Origin: UBA4655 sp044337015 | GTDB taxonomy: Bacteria > Planctomycetota > Planctomycetia > Pirellulales > UBA1268 | DNA length: 12,534 bases | NCBI GenBank assembly: GCA_044337015.1 | Contig: JBIIOJ010000071.1 | Location: 1 to 12,534 of the forward strand | Direction: 5' to 3' | Part shown: piece after piece, positions 1-7,109 of the stretch | Numbering within the stretch: position 1 is the first letter of the stretch | How the letters are laid out: each line of letters begins with the position of its first letter | Translations under genes and position numbers: made by a program | Notes under the pieces: generated by a model | What the model saw: the letters and a program-made list of their open reading frames with translations, nothing else | Databases searched by the model: none | What the model was told of the DNA's origin: nothing

Positions 1-144
1 TTGTCGAGTGAGCCCCGATCGAGCCGCATTGGCCCGGGAGGTTTGACGATCGACCCCCCCAGGGGTATCACCAAGGCCTCGGGGCGGCGGCCGCGTCCTG
101 ACCGCCACCCCCTTTCGCTTCGCACATTTCGGGAGTTTCCAGCG

Positions 145-894
145 ATGATCCTCGGCAAGCTCTGGAAGGCCCTCGCGGCCCAGATGAACAAGATCGCCAA
201 TTTCTTCTGGACGGCCGATCCGATCGCCCAGCTGCAGTACGAATACGACAAGGCGGTCGACCAGATGAAGGAGGGCCGGGAGGGGCTCGAGCAGTATCGG
301 GCGCTCGTCGAACGGGTCACGCGGCAGGTGACCGGCGACCGCAACCACGTGGCGTCGCTCGAGGCCCGGGTGAAGGCCTACCTCCAGGCCGGCGAGCGGG
401 AAACGGCGGCGAGGTTCGCCCTCGAGCTCCAGAAGGCGAAGAAAGAACTCGCGGAGAACGAGGCGCAGCTCAAGCTCCACGAGACGGCCTACAACAACAA
501 CGTCACGAAGATCAAGCACGCGACGAAGAAGCTCGCGGATCTCAAGGACAAGATCCACAAGTACGACGCGGAGCTCAAGCTCTCCCGCGCCGAGGCGGAG
601 CTCGCGAAGCTCGCCACGAGCTTCAACTTCGACATCACGACCGACTTCGGACAGATCGAGGACGTGATCCAGGACAAGATCGGACTCAACCGGGCGAAGG
701 TCCGCGTGGCCGCCGACCTCTCGGGCGAGGGGCTCGAGGAGATCCGCGCGGAGGAGTCGGTCGAGAAGAACATGGCCGAGCAGGCGCTCCGCGAGTTCGA
801 GGTCGAGCTCGGCATGGTCACTCCGGAGACGGCCGGTGTGTCGTCGGCGGAGAAGGAGCTTGGCGCGGAGCCCGTGAAGCAGGTCGCACGGTAG
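145..894 (+). CDS. PspA/IM30 (ESCRT-III superfamily) coiled-coil membrane-stress protein
   Basis: This 249-residue protein is almost entirely charged alpha-helix. Residues 1-21 form an amphipathic N-terminal helix (MILGKLWKALAAQMNKIANF), as expected of the membrane-binding helix of PspA/Vipp1. The ADP element and helix at 24-40 (ADPIAQLQYEYDKAVDQ) sit where PspA family members carry an E/A-D-P element, and a long coiled-coil hairpin runs from about 30 to 155. The family polymerises on the inner face of the cytoplasmic membrane and maintains or remodels it. I chose ATG 145 because it has GGGAG 9 bases upstream and begins the amphipathic helix; the frame stays open to base 1, but that stretch is Pro/Arg-rich and non-family-like. 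The AAA ATPase gene follows 42 bp later. The sequence is diverged from E. coli PspA, and a generic coiled-coil protein is the alternative. Family call fairly sure; role inferred. Confidence 0.8.
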   Translation: MILGKLWKALAAQMNKIANFFWTADPIAQLQYEYDKAVDQMKEGREGLEQYRALVERVTRQVTGDRNHVASLEARVKAYLQAGERETAARFALELQKAKKELAENEAQLKLHETAYNNNVTKIKHATKKLADLKDKIHKYDAELKLSRAEAELAKLATSFNFDITTDFGQIEDVIQDKIGLNRAKVRVAADLSGEGLEEIRAEESVEKNMAEQALREFEVELGMVTPETAGVSSAEKELGAEPVKQVAR

Positions 895-936
895 GCTTCG
901 CACTCTGCAGAGCCCACAGCCACGAGGGACGATCCC

Positions 937-2889
937 GTGTCGAATCCGTCCGCCGCTTCCGCGGCTTCACCGCCGAAACAAGCGGCTCCGGACAGCCTCG
1001 CCGACCAACTGGCCAAGCTCTCGGCGGAGTCGCTCGCGGCGGCCGAGGCGGTCGAGTCGGCCCCCAAGGCGGGCGTGGGACAGGCGGCGCTTGTGCCCGC
1101 CTCAGGCCGCGAGAGCGGCTCGGCCGTCAGTGCGAGCGTGCCGGAGTGGTATCCCGACTGGGCCGAGCGGCTCGCGGCTTCGTACCTCTCCGGCACGAGC
1201 TGCGTCTTCCTCCTCCACGGCAACGTGCGTGATCTCGTCGAACTCGGCGGCCAGCCGGGGGCCGGCTGGGGCACTGCGAGCGAGTTTCTCGCGAGGGAGC
1301 TCTTCGGCCGCTGGGATCTCGTCATCGGCTATGACGTGGGGAAGGGAATCCGGCCGCTCGCCGGCCCCGATGCGAACCGGCTGCGGTCGATGGCCCAGTA
1401 TTTGGCCGGCAAGCTCGGCAACCCTTCGACCTGGGCCCGCGAGCCCGACGCGGCGATGGCGACGCTCGACGCGCTCCTCGAGCGGAACCTCGTCGATCCG
1501 CCGGAGGAACGGAAGCGGATCGCGATCATCCTCGATTACGCGCAGTACCTCGCGCCGGCGGGCGACGCCGCCAGCTCCGCACGGGGCGGGGCATCGCGGC
1601 TCGTGCGGCTTTTGTCGTGGGCCACGAACCCGCTGCTGAGGCGGGTGAACGTGGCGATCGTTCTCCTCACCGATTCGCTCTCGGAAGTGCATCCACGGCT
1701 CGTGCAGTCGCCCGCCGTCACGGCGATCGACATTCCCCTGCCCGACGCGGCGGAACGCGAGCGGTTCGCGGAGGCCACCGCCGCGGCGGTCGGCATTCCA
1801 GCCGCGCAGGCCGAGAGCGTGAAGCGGGTGGCGGCCCTCTCGGGCGGCCTTTCGCTCGAGAGCCTCCGCGCCGTGCTCACGATGTCGGCCCGGCTTGGTT
1901 CGCCGCCCGACGGACCCGAGTTCGCGCTGCAGAAGAAGCAGCTCATCGAGCGGAGCTGCCAGGGTCTCGTGGAGTTCATCCAGCCGCGGCTGACACTCGA
2001 CGCCGTTGCGGGCCACGAGCAGGCGAAGGACCGCCTGGAGACCGACGCCCGCGCGATCAAACGGGGCCAGTTCGACGTGGCGCCGATGGGTTACCTCATC
2101 TGCGGCCCGGTCGGCACGGGCAAGAGCTTCATCGCCGAGTGCTACGCCGGGAGCGTCGGGATTCCCTGTGCGGTGCTCAAGAACTTCCGCTCGAAGTACG
2201 TCGGGGAGACCGAGGGCAACCTCGAGCACGCGCTCGGCGTGCTCCGCGGCCTGGGGCCCGTCGTGGTCGTGATCGACGAGGCCGATGCCGCGCTCGGCAA
2301 CCGGCAGAGCGACGGCGACTCGGGCACGTCGGCCCGGGTCTTCTCGATGATCGCCCGGCAGATGGGAGACACCCGCTTCCGCGGCAAGATCGTCTGGATG
2401 CTCCTCACGAGCCGTCCCGACCTGCTGCCGATCGACCTGAAGCGGCAGGGCAGGGCGGAGGTGCACATCCCGCTCTTCTACCCGCACGACCAGGCCGAGT
2501 ACGACGCGATGTTCTCGGCGATGGCCCGCAAGGGGCACGTGAAGCTCGCTCCGGGACTGCCCGGGCCGATTGACCCCGCGCTCGGCCTCTCCGGGGCCGA
2601 CATCGAGAGCGTCGTCCTGGCGGCACGCCGGATGGGCCTCGAGGAGGCGGCGTCGAAGGGGGAGCCCGCCCCCGACACGATCTCCGAGCGTCACCTCCGC
2701 GCCGCCATCGACGACTTCCTGCCGTCGGCGCAGGGGCTCGAGAAGGAGATGCAGGAGATCGCCGCCGTGCTCGAGTGCACTGAGCGACGGTTCCTTCCGC
2801 CTCGGTGGCGGGAGGAGGTGGCGAAGCCGGGGGGGCGCTCGCGGCTGCAGGAGCGGCTCGCAGCGATCCGGGAAGTGATCGGATCCTGA
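937..2889 (+). CDS. AAA ATPase with degenerate N-terminal and active C-terminal module
   Basis: A 650-residue cytoplasmic ATPase starting at GTG 937, with a GAGGGA element about 8 bases upstream. Residues 1-68 are Ala/Ser-rich and probably disordered. Residues 70-330 look like an AAA fold without a usable P-loop: a strand followed by HGNVRD at 88-99 and a Walker-B-like IILDYAQ near 197-203. The second module (about 340-620) is complete: Walker A GPVGTGKS at 390-397, pore loop SKYVGE at 419-424, Walker B VVVVIDEADA at 442-451, sensor-1-region TSRPD at 491-495, and arginines in RQGR at 503-506. The Lys-Tyr-Val pore loop is that of classical AAA unfoldases and remodellers such as Vps4, p97 and spastin. 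There is no GAFTGA loop or DNA-binding helix-turn-helix, so it is not a PspF-type activator. Next to PspA, it may disassemble or remodel PspA polymers (inference). Confidence 0.85.
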   Translation: MSNPSAASAASPPKQAAPDSLADQLAKLSAESLAAAEAVESAPKAGVGQAALVPASGRESGSAVSASVPEWYPDWAERLAASYLSGTSCVFLLHGNVRDLVELGGQPGAGWGTASEFLARELFGRWDLVIGYDVGKGIRPLAGPDANRLRSMAQYLAGKLGNPSTWAREPDAAMATLDALLERNLVDPPEERKRIAIILDYAQYLAPAGDAASSARGGASRLVRLLSWATNPLLRRVNVAIVLLTDSLSEVHPRLVQSPAVTAIDIPLPDAAERERFAEATAAAVGIPAAQAESVKRVAALSGGLSLESLRAVLTMSARLGSPPDGPEFALQKKQLIERSCQGLVEFIQPRLTLDAVAGHEQAKDRLETDARAIKRGQFDVAPMGYLICGPVGTGKSFIAECYAGSVGIPCAVLKNFRSKYVGETEGNLEHALGVLRGLGPVVVVIDEADAALGNRQSDGDSGTSARVFSMIARQMGDTRFRGKIVWMLLTSRPDLLPIDLKRQGRAEVHIPLFYPHDQAEYDAMFSAMARKGHVKLAPGLPGPIDPALGLSGADIESVVLAARRMGLEEAASKGEPAPDTISERHLRAAIDDFLPSAQGLEKEMQEIAAVLECTERRFLPPRWREEVAKPGGRSRLQERLAAIREVIGS

Positions 2890-2944
2890 AACGATTTTCA
2901 AACCAGGGTCGGACGGACCCAAAACCCATTCGAGGAGGCGAGCG

Positions 2945-3265
2945 ATGGCGAAGAGTGCGACGGCGAAGGCGGTTGGCAAGAAGACTCCCTGGTTCGACGA
3001 GGCCTCGGAGGCCCCGCTGCTCGGCGAGTATGCGAGGAAGCTGACGTCATTCCTCGAAGTCGTGGCCGACGGCCGGGTCGATGCGAAGGAGATCGACGCG
3101 CAAGAGAAGCGGGTCGTGAAGCTCATGAAGGAGCTCGAGCCGATGCTCTCCGAGGAGGCCCATGAGAAGGTGACCGAACTGCTCTGCGAGGTCACGGCCT
3201 ACGATCTGATGAACACGCTCCACATGGCCGCGAAGGCCCGCAAGCCCGTGGCGTTCCGCGGTTAG
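2945..3265 (+). CDS. Small helical TerB-like protein
   Basis: A 106-residue acidic-basic helical protein with no signal peptide or membrane segment. The start is well supported: GAGGAGG ends 6 bases before ATG 2945. Residues 29-63 contain EYARKLTSFLEVVADGRVDA and then KEIDAQEKRVVKLMKEL. The ADGRVDAKE turn between helices resembles the metal-binding ADG-x-V-x-x-x-E loop of TerB and related tellurium-resistance/stress proteins. Only one such helical pair is present, and the protein is shorter than a typical TerB domain (about 110-150 residues), so the relationship is tentative. It sits 55 bp after the AAA ATPase and 31 bp before the transporter gene, so it is probably co-transcribed and may be a cytoplasmic adaptor of the PspA/AAA module. 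I would otherwise call it hypothetical; that it is a real gene is nearly certain. Confidence 0.8.
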   Translation: MAKSATAKAVGKKTPWFDEASEAPLLGEYARKLTSFLEVVADGRVDAKEIDAQEKRVVKLMKELEPMLSEEAHEKVTELLCEVTAYDLMNTLHMAAKARKPVAFRG

Positions 3266-3296
3266 TTTCCCCCCTTTTCGACGAAAGGCGCATGCG

Positions 3297-5093
3297 ATGG
3301 CAGGACAACCGAAAGCTCCCTTCTGGGCGGTCGTGTGGCTCGTGATCCTCGGGCTCGTGGGGCTCTCCGCGTGGCGGGCCGGGCTCCTCGAGCCGCTCGG
3401 GCTGCGGCCGCCGGCCGGTGGCGGCGTGGCCGGCGGCGGTCCCGGGCCTCAAGGCGGGGGTGCCGGGGGAGCTGGTCCGGCTGGCGGGAATGCAGCCGAA
3501 GGGGGTGTCGTCTTCGAGGCGGCCGACTCGTCCGTGCCGACGACGGTCACGGAATACTCCTTCAAGCCGGCCGAGAAGCTTCCGCCGGTGAAGGGAACGA
3601 GTGCGTACAAGCCGCTCGAGAACGAGACCGTCCGCTTCGCCCTCAACGTCTGGGCAGGCTGGAGCCCGATCATCTACGCCAACGAGGGTTTCAAGGCGGG
3701 CAAGGAGTGGAAGACACCCGACGGCAAGCCGTTCAAGGTCGAGCTCGTACTCATCGACAATCCCGTGACGATGCGCGACGCCTACGCGGCCGGCGAGGTG
3801 CACATCGGCTGGGCCACGCTCGACATGATCCCGCTGTTCCTCGAGGGGCTCGTGGATCGGACCGGGGCGCCGAAGGACTCCCGCGTGATGCCGCGGGTCT
3901 ACCAGCAGGTCGACTTCTCCAACGGCGGAGACGGCATTGTCGTGCGGGAAAATATCAAGACGGTGAAGGATCTCGCCGGGAAGAAAATCGTCATGGCGCA
4001 GAACTCGCCGAGCCAGTTCTTCGCGCTCAACATGCTCGTGGCCGGCGGGCTGCAGCCGGGTGACGTCGACATGGTCTACACCGACGACGCCTTCCAGGCG
4101 GCCGCTGCCTTCAACGCGCAGAAGGATATCGCCGGCTGCGTCTCGTGGGCTCCCGACATCTACAACCTCGCCGAGGGCAAGGGGAACCGGATGCTCGTGA
4201 CGACGCAGACGGCCAACCGCCTCATCGCCGACGTCTGGTTCGCGCGGGCCGACTTCGCGAAGGACCACGGCGACAAGGTGGAGGCGATCGTCCGGGGCAT
4301 CTTCGACGCGATGCAGGCGCTCAAGAGCGAGTCGGCGAAGGCGAAGGCCGCCGAGCTCATGGCGGCCGGATACAACATCCCCGCCACGGATGCCCTGACG
4401 ATGCTCGGTGATGCCCATTCGACGAACTGGGCCGAGAACTTCCAGTTCTTCGTCAACCGTAACAACCCCGCCAACTTCGAGCGGATCTGGAAGCAGTCCT
4501 ACTACCTCTATCGCCGGATCGGTGCGATCTCGAATCCGCCGGTGCCGTTCGACCAGGTGATGGACTTCTCGATCATCCAAAAGCTCGGCAAGGAGCCGAA
4601 GTACGCCGAGACGAAGGACGAGTACACGAAGGCTCTCCCGCCGAAGACCCTCTCGCAGATCCGCGCGGAGAACGAGGAGATTCTCACCAACACGGTCGTG
4701 ATCCACTTCTTCCCGAATAGCTGGGACCTCAAGAAGAAGATCACCCGCCGGATCGACGGCAAGGACGTCGAGGAGCTCTACGACCCGAGCGTGGACATGG
4801 TGCTCGACGAGGTGGCCACGCTTGCCAAGCAGTTCGGCGCCGCGCGGATCGTCATCGAGGGGCACACCGACGGCTCGATGAAGGGGCAGGTTCCCGCCGC
4901 GATGGTCCGCGAGCTCTCGCAGCAGCGGGCCGGCTCCGTGAAAGACGCGATCGTCGAGAAGTTCGACTTCGACGATGGTCGCTTCGCGGTGGACGGCCTC
5001 GGCTGGGACAGCCCGGCCGACCCGGAGCATCCCGACAACCACGCGCTCAACCGCCGCGTGGAGATCAAGGTCTACTCCGCCGAGAAGGAGTGA
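3297..5093 (+). CDS. NitT/TauT-type solute-binding protein fused to OmpA peptidoglycan-binding domain
   Basis: A 598-residue envelope protein with three parts. Residues 8-28 are an uncleaved-looking membrane anchor, followed by a Gly/Pro/Ala linker at about 38-70. Residues 110-420 are a type-2 periplasmic binding domain of the NMT1/THI5/SsuA kind (LNVWAGWSPIIYANEGF at 116-132, then a KTVKDLAGKKI strand at 221-231). Residues 465-595 are an OmpA C-terminal domain with EGHTD at 521-525, ELSQQRA at 539-545 and NRRVEI at 585-590. D525 and R544 match the diaminopimelate-binding Asp/Arg pair of OmpA, with a short insertion between them. It should sit in the periplasm, tied to both the inner membrane and the wall, feeding the permease 7 bp downstream. 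The ligand cannot be read from sequence; nitrate, sulfonate, pyrimidine or a non-nutrient signal are all possible. Start ATG 3297 has AAAGG 8 bases upstream. Confidence 0.88.
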   Translation: MAGQPKAPFWAVVWLVILGLVGLSAWRAGLLEPLGLRPPAGGGVAGGGPGPQGGGAGGAGPAGGNAAEGGVVFEAADSSVPTTVTEYSFKPAEKLPPVKGTSAYKPLENETVRFALNVWAGWSPIIYANEGFKAGKEWKTPDGKPFKVELVLIDNPVTMRDAYAAGEVHIGWATLDMIPLFLEGLVDRTGAPKDSRVMPRVYQQVDFSNGGDGIVVRENIKTVKDLAGKKIVMAQNSPSQFFALNMLVAGGLQPGDVDMVYTDDAFQAAAAFNAQKDIAGCVSWAPDIYNLAEGKGNRMLVTTQTANRLIADVWFARADFAKDHGDKVEAIVRGIFDAMQALKSESAKAKAAELMAAGYNIPATDALTMLGDAHSTNWAENFQFFVNRNNPANFERIWKQSYYLYRRIGAISNPPVPFDQVMDFSIIQKLGKEPKYAETKDEYTKALPPKTLSQIRAENEEILTNTVVIHFFPNSWDLKKKITRRIDGKDVEELYDPSVDMVLDEVATLAKQFGAARIVIEGHTDGSMKGQVPAAMVRELSQQRAGSVKDAIVEKFDFDDGRFAVDGLGWDSPADPEHPDNHALNRRVEIKVYSAEKE

Positions 5094-5100
5094 GGCTGCC

Positions 5101-6021
5101 GTGGTCGAGCCGAACAGGGAAGAGGTGCGCCCGGCGACTCCGCCGGTTCGTCTCCGGGGCGAGGTCGGGATCGCCGAGAGACTCTTCTGGGGCGCGACCT
5201 GCCTGGCGGCCGTCGCCGCGATCTGGTTCTTCGCCACCGCCGGCGAAGCGGAAAGCCGGCTCGTCAGCCCGGCCACGCTCCCGAGCCCCCTCGAGACCGT
5301 TCGAGAACTGCCGCGGGTGGTCGGCGAGCGGCGGCTCGCCGCCAACACGCTCGTGACGCTCGGGCGGGTCTGCCTCGGCTTCGGCCTGTCCGTGGCGGTG
5401 GGCGTGCCGCTGGGTGTGCTCGCCGCCTGCTTCCCGGCGGTGCGGGCGTTCCTGGCGCCGCTGGCGGTCTTCGGCCGCAACATCCCGGTGGCGGCCCTCA
5501 TCCCGCTGACGTTCTTCCTCTTCGGGATCGGCGAGTTCCAGAAGATCATGTTTCTCTTCATCGCGAGCGTGGCCTTCATCCTGAGCGACACCACGGCGGC
5601 CGTTCTCGACGTGCCGCAGCGATACGTCGACACCGCGTTGACGCTCGGAGCCAGCCGGATTCAGATCATCCTGAAGGTGCTCGCGCCGCTGGCGGCGCCG
5701 GCGATCTTCAACTCGCTGCGGCTGCTCTTCGGGCTCGCCTTCGGCTACGTCATGCTTGCCGAGCTCGTGAAGTTCGGCAGCGCAACCGGCGGTCTCGGCG
5801 ATCTCATCAACGTCTCGCAGCGGCGGGGCGAGCGTGAGCCGATCCTGCTCGTGCTCGTGATCATTCCGCTCGTCGCCTACGGGATCGACCGTCTGCTGTG
5901 GTGGCTGCAATCGGATCTCTTCCCGTATCGCTACGGCGGTCGGGGCTTCCTGCCACGGGCCGCCCATGCCTCCTGGAATTGGATCCTGCGACCGTTTTCG
6001 AGTCGGGAGGCGTCGGTATGA
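5101..6021 (+). CDS. ABC transporter permease, NitT/TauT (SsuC-like) type
   Basis: A 306-residue inner-membrane protein starting at GTG 5101, 7 bp after the binding-protein stop, with AAGGAG overlapping the end of that gene. There are about six hydrophobic segments, roughly at residues 28-46, 83-110, 118-140, 147-168, 198-222 and 246-264. The cytoplasmic EAA-type coupling loop is visible at about 176-200 (DTALTLGASRIQIILKVLAP), which contacts the ATPase. Family members of about 250-300 residues move nitrate, sulfonates or thiamine precursors as homodimers. The C-terminal tail after residue 270 is longer and more basic/aromatic than usual. The frame extends upstream of 5101 inside the previous gene, but that extension is Arg/Ser/Thr-rich shadow. 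The last bases overlap the ATPase start as ATGA, indicating translational coupling. Confidence 0.92.
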   Translation: MVEPNREEVRPATPPVRLRGEVGIAERLFWGATCLAAVAAIWFFATAGEAESRLVSPATLPSPLETVRELPRVVGERRLAANTLVTLGRVCLGFGLSVAVGVPLGVLAACFPAVRAFLAPLAVFGRNIPVAALIPLTFFLFGIGEFQKIMFLFIASVAFILSDTTAAVLDVPQRYVDTALTLGASRIQIILKVLAPLAAPAIFNSLRLLFGLAFGYVMLAELVKFGSATGGLGDLINVSQRRGEREPILLVLVIIPLVAYGIDRLLWWLQSDLFPYRYGGRGFLPRAAHASWNWILRPFSSREASV

Positions 6022-6884
6022 ACGTCGAACCGGCCACCGCGGCAGCATCGCCGCCGACCCAGGATCGGCCGCCTGCGGTGGAGTTTCGCTCGGTGACGAA
6101 GGTCTACGGCGCCGGCACGCATCGCGCCTCCACCGCGATCGAGAACGTCAGCTTCTCGATTCCCGACCTGCCCGACCACGGAGAATTTTCGGCGTTCCTG
6201 GGGCCGAGCGGCTGCGGCAAGAGCACGGTGCTGCGTCTCGTGGCGGGGCTCGAGCCACAGCACCCGCCCACCTCGGGGGAGGTGCTCACGCTCGGCAAGC
6301 CGGTCACCGGCCCCGGGGCCGACCGGGGAATGGTGTTCCAGGACTACACGAGCTTCGACAACCGCACCGTGCTCGACAACGTCGTCTTCGGCCTAGAGTG
6401 TCGCGGCGTGCCGCGGACGGCTCGCGAGTCGGAGGGCCGCGACTGGATCGAGCGGGTCGGGCTCGACCCCGTTCGCGACGCCCGGAAGTATCCGCACGAA
6501 CTCTCCGGCGGCATGCGGCAGCGGGTCGCGATCGCCCGCACGCTCATCCTCCGTCCCCGGATCATCCTCATGGATGAGCCCTTCGGCGCACTCGACCCGG
6601 CGACGCGGCTCGACATGCAGGACCTGCTCGTGAAGCTCTGGCGGGAGGTGCAGGCGACGGTGCTCTTCGTGACCCACTCCGTCGAGGAGGCGGTCTATCT
6701 CGGCGACAGAGTGTTCGTGATGGCGACGACGCCGGGCAGGATCGCCGAGGACATCCCCGTGCCCGCGCCGACGAGGCCGGCCCGCGAAACGCAGCAGGAG
6801 CAGTGGTTTCACGACACGGTCAACACGATCCACGAGCGGATCGAGCGGATCGAGGCGGAGGCCGAGCGGCGGAACGGAACATGA
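6018..6884 (+). CDS. ABC transporter ATPase, NitT/TauT (SsuB/TauB-like) type
   Basis: A 288-residue nucleotide-binding subunit with every expected motif: Walker A GPSGCGKST at 62-70, a Q-loop in VFQDYTSF, signature LSGGMRQRVAIARTL from 162, Walker B IILMDEPFGALD from 182 and the switch histidine H220 in FVTHS. It powers the permease encoded immediately upstream. ATG 6018 overlaps the permease stop (ATGA) and has GGGAGG 7 bases upstream. One oddity is a somewhat long stretch between the first strand and Walker A (a THRASTAIE-containing loop and PDLPDHGEF), and about 20 extra residues at the N terminus. The C-terminal tail is a charged helix. The substrate is not predictable from this subunit. 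It is the last gene of the tightly spaced set; the next gene lies 225 bp away beyond repeat sequence. Confidence 0.95.
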   Translation: MNVEPATAAASPPTQDRPPAVEFRSVTKVYGAGTHRASTAIENVSFSIPDLPDHGEFSAFLGPSGCGKSTVLRLVAGLEPQHPPTSGEVLTLGKPVTGPGADRGMVFQDYTSFDNRTVLDNVVFGLECRGVPRTARESEGRDWIERVGLDPVRDARKYPHELSGGMRQRVAIARTLILRPRIILMDEPFGALDPATRLDMQDLLVKLWREVQATVLFVTHSVEEAVYLGDRVFVMATTPGRIAEDIPVPAPTRPARETQQEQWFHDTVNTIHERIERIEAEAERRNGT

Positions 6885-6908
6885 GACGCGTACTAGTCAC
6901 GTCCAGCG

Positions 6909-7017
6909 TGGGTCGGGAGTGCCCCTACCACGTCTCTGGACGTTCGCTGCGGACCTCCAGTCCTCCGCTCACTGCATGTCCGCTTCGCTTCGGCATCCTG
7001 CCTGCGCTCGCTCCCAT
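6909..7017. repeat. Intergenic repeat, copy A (two degenerate units)
   Basis: The 225-bp gap 6885-7109 is non-coding and largely filled by this element. Bases 6909-6978 align with the window's right end (12461-12534), sharing blocks such as TCGCTGCGGAC and a central GGAC(n5)GTCC inverted repeat at about 6952-6964, followed by CGCTC. A second, more diverged unit follows directly at about 6975-7017, with TTCGCT and CGCTCGCT blocks. The inverted repeat could form a hairpin in RNA. There is no transposase or clean terminal repeat, so I see a dispersed REP-like or decayed mobile repeat rather than an insertion sequence. It separates the ABC ATPase gene from the coiled-coil gene and may end or attenuate transcription. 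Confidence 0.6.
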
Positions 7018-7109
7018 AGCCCGGCGACATGGCAGGGGCACCCCCTCCCGGATCCACGTGCCCACGGAGTTCCCGGAAGAACCGTTTTTTCGTTGTCAGG
7101 AGTTGATTC

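Noticed and set aside
1..144. N-terminal extension of the PspA frame from a TTG at base 1
   Set aside because: The 48 extra residues are Pro/Arg/Gly-rich with no family resemblance. ATG 145 has a ribosome site and begins the amphipathic helix.
937..2889. AAA protein as a PspF-type sigma-54 activator
   Set aside because: It lacks the GAFTGA loop and a C-terminal helix-turn-helix, and its pore loop is that of classical AAA remodellers.
1102..3195. 697-codon minus-strand open frame
   Set aside because: It is antisense to the AAA ATPase and the small helical gene, Arg/Leu/Glu/His-rich, and lacks any domain motif. This is a typical GC-rich shadow.
3192..5633. 813-codon minus-strand open frame
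   Set aside because: It is antisense to the binding-protein/OmpA fusion, whose motifs are unambiguous. The composition is that of a shadow frame.
7064..7090. Possible intrinsic terminator ending in a T6 run before the coiled-coil gene
   Set aside because: The stem is only ACGG/CCGT with a large interior loop, too weak to support despite the T-run at 7085-7090.
6885..7109. CRISPR array or insertion sequence in the repeat-filled gap
   Set aside because: The units are imperfect and adjacent, without uniform spacers. There is no transposase gene or terminal inverted repeat.
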